From positions 7,920,501 to 7,984,500 of the forward strand of contig JASJZH010000001.1 of assembly GCA_037178975.1 (NCBI GenBank): a stretch of 64,000 nucleotides of DNA, written 5' to 3'. Both the position numbers and the translations under genes were made by a program. Positions 13,405 through 24,600 of this stretch are shown here, one piece after another. This DNA is from Oscheius tipulae. Lineage: Eukaryota > Nematoda > Chromadorea > Rhabditida > Rhabditidae. Within the stretch, counting starts at the first letter, position 1, and each line of letters begins with the position of its first letter. The notes under the pieces are model-generated. The model was not told where the DNA came from. It made no database searches and was given only the letters and a program-made list of their open reading frames with translations.

Positions 13405-16400
13405 TTATTTCCAGATTTTGATGACGCCTTCGGCCGAGGCGCTGGCCAGAAGATCCCGATTCAGGCAGGCAATGTCCGTTATCGAGGTCCTATGGCATGT
13501 GGAACCCTGAATTGTGAAAACTTTAATGGGAATAGAGAAAACAAGCCTTGACATCGGCTGACACGGAAGACGGACTAATTTCGTCGGCCGAGGCAACCGA
13601 TCTGTACTCTCGAATGACTGGCATCTCTTCGCCATCCTTCACTATCACGTCCTGGTAGCCGACTTTTTGATTACCTATGCCACTTTTATGTAAGGATTAA
13701 AGATGCAAACTGACCGTGAAACTTTCGATTTCCACTCAGATACTCGGAAAGATGTGGCTTCTTGAGGTTCCATTTGCGCAGAGCGCCTTGGGAGTCACCT
13801 GTGAACACTTCCCCCGTATCCTGGTTCACACATAAGGCGCCGGTTACGAGAGCCTGGAATAGAGATATTATTCTTAGGGAAAATGAATTCTTACGTCCGA
13901 AAGATCGCCTCGTTCGCTCTTGTAAGTCAAAGGGGTGTGAAGAGACGACCAGAGCACTCTCGACTTGTGTCCTCGAGCCACATCGTAAATTCCGACATCT
14001 CCCATGATGTTCGAGGAGGCAAAGAGTTGGGGATCGTTGTACGGCGAGCAGGGATTGCTCCAGAGGCGCACAGGAACTCCGCTGTCCTTCTTGGCCAACC
14101 AGAAATTTACTTCTTGCTGATACCTATTGGTTTTTAAGGTCAGAAAAATATTGAACAACTGACCTCAAATCCCAAAGAAGCATCTGACCGTTGGTTACGG
14201 CCATCACCATCCAGTTGGCTGTCCATGGATCTATGCAGGAGGAAGCCACGAGTCCATGTCCGTTGTGGACGGTCCGGCTCCAGACCTCGTGTTTTCCCAA
14301 CGGGCCGACTGTTCTTCCCACTCTGAAAAATACTTTAATAAAATTACAACGCGTTTCTGTGTCTCAAGCCGTGTACGTTGCTTTTTTGAGCAGGAAAAGA
14401 CATGGGATAGGTATCCAAGGCGAGAAATTGGCAGCTATCCAAGAACAAGAAAGGGGATCGATTCCCGTGAAGGAGCAACTTTCCAAACAGGTCGTTTAGG
14501 GTAGGAACAGGGGTCCAAGGTAAGGAGTTTACAGGTTCACAGGATCCATAGCTTCCGAAGTAGTGATAGCCTTGCGGTATTAAAAGCAACTAACCGTCGA
14601 TCGAGACAGTAAATCGTCCCGTGGTGTGATCTGACGAAGGCGATGTTGTTGTCCGTGTGAACTTCCTCTATTGGCCCGTCTTCTTTAGGCAATTGTATCT
14701 ATATTTTTTGTATATCCCCAGTATGAACTCGAACCTTCGAAACGATCTTTTCGTTGGGAGCCGACAGATCCATTATGACGAGCTCTCCTCTAATAGTGGC
14801 AGCTGCGAAATACTGTCCCTTGTTCATCCAGCCACCTGCTCGGAGTGGAACTCCTAAACTTTGTCTTTTTTTCCCCAAAACCATGAAAACTCACGATGTT
14901 TCTCGTCATGTCCCGGATAAAAGGTGAAATCGCTACGAACTGCTCCCAAACATTCGCCAATCAGAGCTCGTTCATTCCACACCTTAATACTGCCGTCCAC
15001 GGAGACCGTAACGACTCGTAGATGCTCCGGCGATGTTGCAATTCTTAAAATTATGCATGTGAGCAGGAAACATGATCTTTCTACTTGACAACTTTGTCGG
15101 TGTGCTCGTGAAGATGGGTTAGGATGATGCCATGGACTTTGGACGTGGTCGAGGGTCGAATCTCCGTGAATCCGACGAGTTCCGGGTGGGCTCCCTTGCC
15201 CTTTAGATAGAGACTCTCTTTGTGAGAGAGAAGACGCTGAAGCTGGGAGCCGCAAGTTGATCGGGAAACTAAATTTTACAGCGTTTTTAGAACCAGATTT
15301 AGTTTACCATGATTGGTAGAGACTGGTCTCTCGGTAATTGGCGAGTCCGCCGGCTTCGAGAACATTTCGTTCCATTCCTGATTATTGAGCGAGGAGCCGG
15401 TATCAATACTCGATGTTGGGAGCTGAAGGAAGAGGATCATTATACTGAAAAGTAGGTTCAAACTCACAGTTCTACGACCATATTCATGATCGTTTCTTCT
15501 GACAAAGGGATGGACACTCAGGTCTATTTTGCCCTTGCGCATCGTCAGCTCCGATTCCATGCCGGCCGACTTCCGGAATTCGGCCATTTTTATGAAATGG
15601 TTCCCGAATTTTAGAAGTTTCCCCTTCAACTCGGCGTCCTCCTCCCCAATCTTGCCTATCCGTCTGAACCAGGGCTCGGTTATATGCACGGGGCCGCCAT
15701 CTTTGACTGCTTTTTCTGAAAGTTCAGGTCGAAAGAGGAATTAAAGAAAAACAAACGCAATCTGTCCACAAAGTGCTTCATGTGTTCGTCGTTCAGGTCG
15801 TTCATCAGGTGCTTCCAGAGACTTCTGGGTATCGGTTCTTTAAGATTTCGCAAAATTACTATCTTAAAATATGATCTTTTTTCGCAATAAAGTAAATATA
15901 CCTTACTGTTGAGCCTCAGCATTGGCATTTTTAAATAGCCGGCAGTTTCGACCAACAACTTGCTGTGCACGTCTGCCAGCGACCATTTGGAGTCGAGGAG
16001 GACGAGAATATTGATGACGCATACCCGGATCCACTTGTTGGGATGGGCTAGGAACGGGGCGACGTCTTTGAGTAGTTCCGATACGGCATGTCGGTCCAGA
16101 AGATCCGTGGCTATTAGACTGTGGATACAGTGGAGCACATGCACGACAACGAGTTCTTCAAAGTCGTGCAGGCCCTGAGTTTTGTACTTAGACAGCTGTA
16201 ACAAAGAAATTACCTGCTGGAGCAGTGAGCGGATATCCACCGTTCTTTTCTGGACACAGATCGGAAGCGCATCGAAGACGGCGGTTCTGAGTCTCCAGTC
16301 GACTTTCGAATTGAGGAAGGTTATCATGTGACGAATTAAGATATTGTTGTCGTCCTTGTCTAAAACTGTACTTGATGAGCAGTCTCCGCCAAGCCTGATG

Positions 16401-18755
16401 TACTGCTAAGGCGCGCTATTTTGGTCAGATTGACGCGGGATCCCGCACGGCTGGTTTTCTCGTAAATTTGCTCTAGGAGCTCCTGATGTACTTATAAAAA
16501 AAAGGTGAAACTGACTTTCGATTGAGCTGAAGAACTTGAATAGGGCGGCGAGAGACGGAATGTTGATCAGACAGTGTCGAGTTATGTTTTCGCTAGTCGT
16601 CAGCGTCGTGAATAGATCCGCGATTGCTTTACCCAACGCGTCCATTTCTTCTTTCCTGTTTCTTACTTCTAAAGAGCTATTTTTCTAAACAGGATTTAAA
16701 TTGATACTCACGGTCAAGATTCTCTGCTCCGGAGCACTCGTCATCCTGATTGGAACGCAGTCCCCAGCCGGCAGTGTGAAATCTATGAGCACATTGGGCT
16801 ATGTAGCCGAGATTGGCTGCCAGGGTCTGTACGACAAATGCGGGCGGGTTCTTCTTTTCGAGCATATCCATCTGAACATGCTGAATGAACCGAGAAATTA
16901 GAAAAGTCTTACGAATTCAGGAAGAAGATAGTCCATGAAGATGAGTGACTGCTCGACGTTTGTCGGCTCCAATGGCTTGATCAAGTCGACAATCGCGTGG
17001 ATGGCATAAACACGAACTGTTACGTGTTGATCGGACAGCATGAATACCTAAGAATTTTAATGAGAAACTCAGAAAAAAACCTACAAAATAAGGCAGAATT
17101 CGTTCCAAGGCGATTGTGCAGTCGCACAAATACGAAAGTTTGACCAAGAGCCGCAAAGCATCCTACAATTTTTACTGTAGACGATTATAGAGAGAAAAAA
17201 ACAAACCACTTTAGCCTGCGCTCCTTTCAGGCTACGAATATTTGACGTTATTAGGGAGATTACGAGCACAGCAAACTGTCTTGAATCTTCCGTCTCTTTC
17301 AAACGGTCGAATACTGCCTGTTCGTCCGAAATTAGCCTGACACTACGTTTTGACAGAAGGGAAAGAGCACAAACTTGGCAATGATGTAGTCAGAGTCGTG
17401 GGAGGCTGACCAGAACACGTTCGGCTCGTGTTCGTACTTCAAATTGACATTTTCCTCGATGAACTCGATCGGACGAAGCCCTTCCACATACTTGTAGTAC
17501 CATTCCAGCACCGGCGGAAAAGAAAATGCGTCTCCTTCGAGCTGCAAACAGGGTTTTTTCGAGGGCAAGAGCTGCCACTTACAGCACTTTTAGCAGAAAG
17601 TCGGAATGAGGGGTCCCGGTTCAGCAGAAGCTTCAATAGGGCTTGAAATCGAACTGGAACATCAGAGAGTAATCTGTAAAAAATAGCTTTAAATAGAAAG
17701 ATTTCTTACTTTTCTAGATGAGAAGCAGCATCAGCCGCACTCATATTCCGATAGTCGCAAAGCTGGCCGTACGAGAATGGGGCCTTTCCCTCACAGAGGA
17801 TCTCATAGACGACACATCCAGCAGCAAACATATCCATTGCATGAGTTAGACCTCCTGAAATGAGATTATCTTGGCAAACAAACTGTGAACCAACCAAAAA
17901 GCCACGAGTTTCCTTTTTCTTTGAAATAGCTCTCAAATTCGGCAGAGGACAGGAATCTTTCAGGAGCCAGATGACAGGTTTGACGGCGACTTGTGTCGAA
18001 AAAAAATGTGAAGTGAGAAGGATTGTCCTGAAAGCATTTTGCTCTGACAAAATTTAAAAAAATCTCCTACATGTTGAATGAATGTCGGCTTGAACGAGGC
18101 AAAATCTGTGAGTTGGAGCCAATTTGCTGAAGAAAGGAGGACGTTTTGTGATTTTAGATCTCCGTGACGAATATCGGCTCTCTGGCATTGATCGAGCGCT
18201 TTGAAAAGCTGATAAATGTACCTGAAATTTAGGGGGTCACGTGGAATCAAACGTCTTCTACCAAATCCGCTCTTGCTCGTTTATGAATGGTCTCGTGCTG
18301 AGTCTGTCGAAGAGGGTATACTTCTGATACGAGCGCACAAGAAGAACACTGTCCTTTCCTTTGGTCTGAAAAAAAGAATCAAAAAGAAGAATGAGTAATC
18401 ACCAAAACGATCCGGACAGGTAGACAATTAGACTCTTTGCTCAATATTTTCCCAGTTTGCAGAAGATTTTCTTGGAATTTCGCCAGATCGTCTTGCGATA
18501 GAGCTTCATCCTGAAATTAAGTAAGAGCAATTATAGAAAAGCAAACCTGATTGATAAAAACTTTGTAAACTTTCAGATAGCCATTGTCTCCTCGAGCTTT
18601 GGCCACTTTCATGAAACGTGTGCTGCCAAGGCTGGAAATATAATTATAATGTGTAGGAAAATGACGAACCTCTCTACATTTTCACAATTCTCACTCAGAT
18701 ACGCTTCTATTGAGCGTACTTCAGCTGGACTTGAGGCGGAAACTGTATTTCCCAT
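13405..18755 (-). CDS. vps-15: Vps15/PIK3R4, regulatory subunit of the Vps34 PI3-kinase
   Basis: A multi-exon gene runs from ATG at 18755 to TAA at 13405-13407. The protein starts MGNTVSASSPAEVRSIE; glycine 2 is the expected N-myristoylation site. The protein-kinase-like domain follows: LGSTRFMKVAKA, the catalytic-loop equivalent RHGDLKSQNVLL, LTDFASFKP (DFA in place of DFG, as in Vps15 relatives), FFFDTSRRQTCHLAPERF, and MDMFAAGCVVYEIL. From about 17700 to 15700 come helical HEAT-type repeats (for example DQHVTVRVYAIHAIVDLI). The C-terminal part, about 15250 to 13405, has WD40 repeats ending SASAEGVIKIWK. This kinase-HEAT-WD40 order is specific to Vps15, the scaffold of the Vps34-Beclin complexes in autophagy and endosome sorting. 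Length looks close to that of the human protein; I did not sum all exons. Confidence 0.95.
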
Positions 18756-19598
18756 GAGTCAACAGTCTGAAAAAGTATTTTAAACGGGAAATAGAAGAAA
18801 CAAAAACAGCTGAAGTGAGAAACAACGTTGAAAATGAGAAAATTTTATATGTTTATCAGCTCGTGCTAACTGAGGGCGCAGAAACTACCCGACCTTTAAA
18901 ACACTTCAGTAGGTAGGTGTAAACATATGCAGAATTCGTTATCGGTAGGTATATATGAAGAGTATCAGAATTGGACTGGAATCCCGTTTGGACGAAGGCA
19001 TTTGCAGCTATGGGAAAGTCCCTTGTAATTTATCAACATTTTGGTGACATTACGTAAAAAAGGGAACACTTTATTATAGAGAACTTTCTCTGAAATTGAT
19101 GAGATTTTCTGGATATGAAGAAAGACATCCTCATCAAGCACAGATGGAGCGGGGGATACGATGAGACGAGGCCGGATAACTTGCTGCACCAGTCTCTGAT
19201 GTTACGAACAGTAAACAGACCCGTATCTCAGAAACTCGAGATGGTTTGGGTTGAGAAGAGATTCAGACGAAGTGATACAGAACGACATATAGATTTCCCC
19301 AGCTAGTAGTCTACCCCGAAGCCTAATTAGTTTCGCAGACAAACTTTTCCCGTAACTTCTTTTACAAGCTGATGTCCCGTTGGAGCTCGTGGCAGGGAGA
19401 TGATGTTCCAGTCAAGCTACCGTACTATCAGAGATGCATCTTCCATTTGCAAAGAGTAATTGCTGTCACAAAGTATTTATGCTCACAAATTGTGATGAAT
19501 AAAATTTTTTAAAAGCGTTTTGTCTAGTGATCCTATAGTTTTGCTTTTGCAATTCTTTTAGTAAAAGTACCCGCCTGACCTTAAAAAAACTTCTGAAT

Positions 19599-19736
19599 TC
19601 CGCTGGTGCCGCTCCCGAAATCTCAAAACGCATAGGAGCCAGAATGCGTAGCATACCTACCCGGGGGTTTTGAAAGATGCGGAATCCGCTGGTGCCGCTC
19701 CCGAAATCTCAAAACGCATAGGAGCCAGAATGCGTA
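19599..19736. repeat. 52-bp direct duplication, two copies 86 bp apart
   Basis: The 52-bp sequence starting tccgctggtgccgctcccg occurs at 19599-19650 and again, identical by eye, at 19685-19736. Perfect identity suggests a recent duplication. It abuts the minisatellite that follows. Confidence 0.8.
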
Positions 19737-19737
19737 T

Positions 19738-20183
19738 GAATGGGGTTCAAAAAAATGGGAAGTTGGTTAAAAGGACTGAAAGTGGGTTCAAGTGTAAGAG
19801 AGTCTGTTCAAAGGATGGTGAGTTGAAGTGAGTTGAGAAATAGCAAGTGGGGTAGAAGAAAGGTAGGTGGGTTCAAAGGTTCGAAGTAGGATCAAACGAT
19901 GGGAAATGGGTTAGCAGGATGGAAAGTGGCTTCAATAGTTAAGAGGGTGGGCTCTAGAAATACGAAGTGGGTTAAAAACGTCCGAAGGTTCAAAAACTAG
20001 GAAGTAGGTTAAAAAACTTGGAAGTGGATTCAAAGAGTAAGGAAATGGGCTCGATGAGTGGGAAGAGCGTTGAGAAAAGGGGAAACAGATTTAAAAGGTA
20101 AGAGAGTCTGTTTAAAGAATGGGAAGTGGACTCCATGAAATGGAAGAGGGTACAAAAAGTGAAAAAGAAGTGGTTTTTAAGAG
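19738..20183. repeat. degenerate ~20-bp minisatellite, purine-rich on the plus strand
   Basis: About twenty variants of a unit close to gggttcaaaaggatgggaag follow each other with substitutions and length changes. A longer stretch (aagagagtctgttcaaag near 19797 and aagagagtctgtttaaag near 20100) recurs, so there is also higher-order repetition. It is noncoding. Confidence 0.75.
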
Positions 20184-20713
20184 TGGGAAAAAAAATTGTT
20201 CGCACTCGCACCGGCCTTCCATTCCCTCGATCAATGTCCTTCGTGAGTCGCAATTTGTGACTAATGCTTATAACCTATCGGGGGCATATTTACTTGAACA
20301 GGGAACAATACGTACTAATAGGTCTTATACCAGAGATAACAGGGGTTATGTGCTCTGTAGCTGAGCCGGTCAGAAGGTCACCTACCCCGTTCGTTTCTTA
20401 ACCGGTACCACTAAAAATATTTAGCAGGGGGTAGACCCCAGTCCCGCCCACAGAGGCTGAACATAGGGTTGACAGTGCTTAGAGTTGCAGTCTAACGCTA
20501 TCATATTGTTAGACGCCTCACCCCTTTACCCACTTCAAAGAACTTTGTGAAGAAACAATATGAACTTGTGTTATTGTTGTTTTGAGAGCAGTGACAGGCT
20601 GGCTTTGTTTGTCCTCATAATCTGTGTAATAGACAGCAGTCCATATTAGAGGTATTGCAGATCATCCTTGCCAAATAGTTGCCTCCTTCAACACAGTTCT
20701 TCCGAGCAAATTA

Positions 20714-20877
20714 CAGTTAACTTTCGATATAGTAGATATCCAAATTCACCATATAGTAGACAAATTTGGCTTCAATAATTGAGTACAGTTAATTTTCCCT
20801 CTCGGTTTAGTAACTTCACCAAATAGTAGACTTTTTTTCCGTGCAAAACGCGTGTCTGCTATATCGAGAGTTGACTG
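20714..20877. mobile_element. TA-flanked MITE with about 26-bp terminal inverted repeats
   Basis: The left end reads CAGTTAACTTTCGATATAG and the reverse complement of the right end reads CAGTCAACTCTCGATATAG, with matching continuation. TA dinucleotides flank both ends (20712-20713 and 20878-20879), as expected for the Tc1/mariner/pogo superfamily. The element is 164 bp long and noncoding. A second copy of the left-end motif, acagttaattttcc, occurs inside it. It is a nonautonomous element; the autonomous partner is not in this window. Confidence 0.75.
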
Positions 20878-21054
20878 TAGTTCATTCTCCTTTGGAAGTG
20901 ATTTTGTCTGCTCAATTACGTTTTCTTCTACCAGATACACGACCCCTTGTCTAGCCGCCTGCCTATACCAACAAGTCGCCGGCTCGAGACAGCTAAGGTC
21001 AGTTTTATAAAAACAAGTTTGGCTGATGCTCCGTTAGGGCTGCTGATCTTAATC

Positions 21055-21213
21055 CTAAAATGCTCTAGTTAATTGCCCCGTTACTAAACGAACCGGTGGA
21101 AGTACCACCTGGATTGGATGGTTTCCAGCAGTTGGAATTTGTTCCGAAGGAGTACCTTGGATTTCGACGCAAAGAGAATAGAGAATAAGAAGAAGGGAAG
21201 TGGCGTCTTTCAT
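21055..21213 (-). CDS. candidate small secreted protein, 52 residues
   Basis: An ORF starts MKDATSLLLILYSLCVEIQG, which looks like a signal peptide with cleavage after G20 or nearby. A proline-rich 30-residue remainder follows and ends LTRAF. A possible splice donor (cag|gtggta) lies inside it, so the mature form could differ. There are no cysteine pairs or homologues that I recognise. It lies 3' of anc-1 on the same strand. This may be a chance ORF. Confidence 0.25.
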   Translation of the reverse strand: MKDATSLLLILYSLCVEIQGTPSEQIPTAGNHPIQVVLPPVRLVTGQLTRAF

Positions 21214-21266
21214 GGTGGTGGTAGACTGAGTGAGTAATTGTAGTATACCAGTAGAATTCATTCTTA

Positions 21267-21299
21267 GTTAGAAAACATGTGCCACACATGTTTCCTAAC
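21267..21299 (-). repeat. 15-bp near-perfect hairpin downstream of anc-1
   Basis: Arms 21267-21281 and 21285-21299 pair at 14 of 15 positions around a 3-bp loop. The hairpin lies about 150 bp past the anc-1 stop and beyond two AATAAA signals. It may be a 3' end structure or chance. Confidence 0.45.
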
Positions 21300-21386
21300 C
21301 ACCTTTCATATGAATTAAATATCAGCACCTGTATTGAAATTTATTTAAAGATGTCTATCAAACAGTCGAGAGTTTATATCAACTAA

Positions 21387-21392
21387 TTTATT
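21387..21392 (-). terminator. AATAAA poly(A) signal of anc-1
   Basis: The minus strand reads AATAAA about 60 bp after the anc-1 stop. A second AATAAA occurs at 21340-21345, so alternative 3' ends are possible. Confidence 0.6.
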
Positions 21393-21451
21393 AAAGATCT
21401 TTTTTACAAATCAACAATTAATCGGAATGCATGGTTGGATTCACGTGGAAC

Positions 21452-21682
21452 TTAGAAAGGGGGAGGACCATTCACAAATTCCAGCGATGGATCGAAGCTT
21501 CGAGCGAAAGAATTTAATAACTGGCAACAGTACTCGTCATCGCACGAAGGAACCAAACATGCGGCTCCAAGAAGTAGAACCAGCATTGCCTGAAAGTTGG
21601 AATGCATAATTATTTGTAACACAATTTGGCTTACCTGTAGGGGCAGTGCTGTTCTAAGAACCCGTCTCCATCGTGAGCGTTG
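21452..21682 (-). other. KASH domain of ANC-1
   Basis: The segment RSRWRRVLRTALPLQ, a hydrophobic helix AMLVLLLGAACLVP and a lumenal tail ending FARSFDPSLEFVNGPPPF match the nesprin KASH consensus closely. Counting the last residue as zero, a cysteine sits at -23, the position that forms a disulfide with SUN proteins in nesprins. The terminal PPPX motif is PPPF. A 45-bp intron (21590-21634) interrupts the domain just before the hydrophobic core. Confidence 0.95.
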
Positions 21683-24600
21683 TCTTCTAAGTTGGGCTGG
21701 AGGAATAGAAGACGGCATGTCATCTGGTAGGGGAGAGAGGACCCCATCAGATGACCCGTCAAGGGAGTCAAACTCGCTTTTCGAATCCGAATCGGACTGA
21801 ATTCCATCAATGCCGTGTTGTTGTAGCACAGCATAGGGACTCTCGTTCGGATAGAGTGCAGCGAGAACTTTAGCTGCGGCATCCACATCATATTCATCGT
21901 TCCCTTCGTCGTTGGGACCACTAGATTCAGGTATGTTGCGTAGTTGCTCAACAAGATCATGAGCTTTTTGCAGCAGGTTGTCCAGTTCCGTAGAAGTGCT
22001 GCTTTCCACGAAACGGCGACCGGCGGCACTACGCTCAACTATCACTTTTTGATTTTCAATGTGAGCAATGATATCATTCAAGAGGGACTCTTGGCTCTGA
22101 AACTTGACATAACTTTCAACGTTGTATCTATTTACCATTCGGTCTCTTCTTATTCTTTGATATCCTTCGATTTCTTCAGAGCACTGTGATAGTTCCGACC
22201 GAAGGATGTCCAAAGTACGAGCTAGATTAAGCTCAGTATCAATTTCATCATTCAGCTGTTGCAACGTTTCCTGAATACTCCTCCTACACGCTATACATAA
22301 TATACTAACCTCATACTGACGGCTAACTTTTTCCACATCGACCGATAAAAATCTCGATTCCTGAGTAACAATATTGTGCGGCAGCAAATCAGAAATGCCA
22401 CTGAGTTGATGATCACGCTGGCGAAGATCCTCTACACTATCGTAAAGATTCTGGAAATAAAAGATACAACAACTGCTACTTCTTAAATACCTTCAGCTGT
22501 TCGAGCAGCTCACTGCAGACGTCAACAGTACTTAAACCAGTAATCTCTGATCGTGCTACAGCACTAGTGACTAGATCGAGATGCTCGAAACACTCGTCAC
22601 GGAGTGCTGAAAACTCAACCCAAATTTCGGCTTTGTTTTCAATGGCAGGAAGCAACACATTAGCTGCTTTAACATGATCATCCAGAAGCTGCACTGTTTC
22701 ATCGTCAGCTGGCGCTCCATTGATGATATCCTGAGCAATGGCAATTTCCCTGCGCAAGTCATCTCCAAGTGGTTGATACTGCGAAGGAACGCCTTCGGGA
22801 TCGTTGAGCAGGCTGTCAGCCTCGGCAATCAACTGTGCAAGACGAGATTGGGCGGGAACGGTCTTCTTATGCAATTCCTCAGTAGCCTTCAAGTTTTGCA
22901 GTTCATCTTCGGCAGCGGCACGACGTTGCTGAAAATTATAATGATTAAGCATTCATTTGTAATTTGTAACAATAATATGACTTGCTGCATCCAAAAATAA
23001 TGTAACAAGTTACGATTTTAGAGAGTTCAAAAATTGAAAATGTAGAAAGTAACCAACCTTGAGCAGATCTTCTGCCTTTTCGAGACGAGCGATGAGGTCA
23101 TCGTATTCTCTGGCCTGTGGCTCATCAAGAGCAGCTCGGTCAGTAGTAGAAACAGATTGGCGCAGCTTCATCAGAGCTTCTTCGTCTCTTCTGAGCTGAT
23201 CGATGACATCTTCAGCAGTCTTTCCAGTCTCTACGCGAGATGTGATGGCAAGCAAATTGTCTTCAGCATCCTTGCGAGTCGTGTTGAAAGCAGCCAGAGC
23301 AGCCAGCTTGTCACCAACCTTGGCTCCCAGCTGGTTCAATAGATCCTTGAGTCTTGACAGATCCCATTGGCTCTTCTCGCGAAGTTCGTCACCTTGTGCT
23401 CCTTCGGGGATATCATGCATAAGAGCTTCAAGGCGTGCCTTACGGGCACCAAGATCTTCCAAGGCAGCTTGTTGTTCATCCAGATTTTCGGGAATGGCTT
23501 CAGGGCGCTGCTGTAGTTCAGCACTGATGAGCTTGATCTCGGGTGCAAGTGTATTCACTTGAACAGCTTCATCGATAGCCTTCTTCTGCTCATCTGCCTT
23601 CTTCAACAAAACAGGTAGGCTCTCAGCTAGGTTCTTGTCAAGATCGTTGTCACTGACGAGCGGACTGTGCTGATCAAGTCGTTGCTGATGTTCCGTTACG
23701 GCGTGCTGTAGTTGTGTGAGCTGAGACAGAAGCTGATCGACAACAGGTTGTTGAGTCTCAGGAGTAGTCGTGTCAACGGCATTCAAAGCTGATGACAGCT
23801 GTTCGAGCTGTGCCTTCAGGTTCTTGTTGTCATCTCGAAGTTCCTTCTCTTTGGGCAGAATCTTTTCCAGAGGCAATGCCAGTTCCTTGGTCTTCTGCTT
23901 AATGTCATTAGCAGTTCGGGCCAGCTGTTGAGGAAGTTCCAGTTGAGCAATCTCATCGTTGATAGCCTTGAGCTGTGCCAATTCCATGTCAACATCAGCA
24001 AGAGGCTGTGCAGATTGAAGCTTCTCTGTAATGCTATCAAGTTGGTTCTTCTTCTCATCCAGCAAGGTAGTCAGATCATCGGTCTTCTTCTGATCATCCA
24101 GAGACTTTTGGAGCTTGTCATCAAGGGCCTTGTTGATCTCAACAGACTTCTTAGCCAGTGCATCCTTACGATCACGGAGCTCGGCAGATGTAATGTCTCC
24201 TACGGCTTCCAACTTGGCTGCCAATGCAGGGATTGTGTCCTTCTTGAGATCTTGAAGTTTCTGGACAGAGTCAGCAGCTTGGACGTTTGCTTCGGCAGAA
24301 TTAACGGCCTGTTCAAGTTCATCCAATGCTTCAGTAGCCTTCTTCTTCTCAGCTTCGTCTGACTTCTTCTTCTCAACTTCTTGTCTGGTCTTCTCGGTGA
24401 TTTCATCGATCTTCTTGCGAGCTTCATCAACTCGGCCCGTGTCCGGAACAGGTGTTACAGCTAGAAGACGGTCAGAAAGCTCGTTGGCCTTGTGTAGACG
24501 ATCCTCGAGGGTAGCCAGATCTTCTTCAGCAGCTTCAGTTGACTTTTGCTTTTTGCCTTTACCCTTCTTGGCCTTCTTCTGATCAGCAGATGGTCCAAGC

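Larger units (their letters stand above)
18756..21054. other. gene-poor, repeat-rich intergenic region
   Basis: No convincing coding exon was found. A minus-strand open frame at 18965-19189 has no recognisable domain. The stretch holds a 52-bp direct duplication (19599-19736), a degenerate minisatellite (19738-20183) and a small inverted-repeat element (20714-20877), listed separately. The part next to 18756 should contain the vps-15 promoter. Confidence 0.45.
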
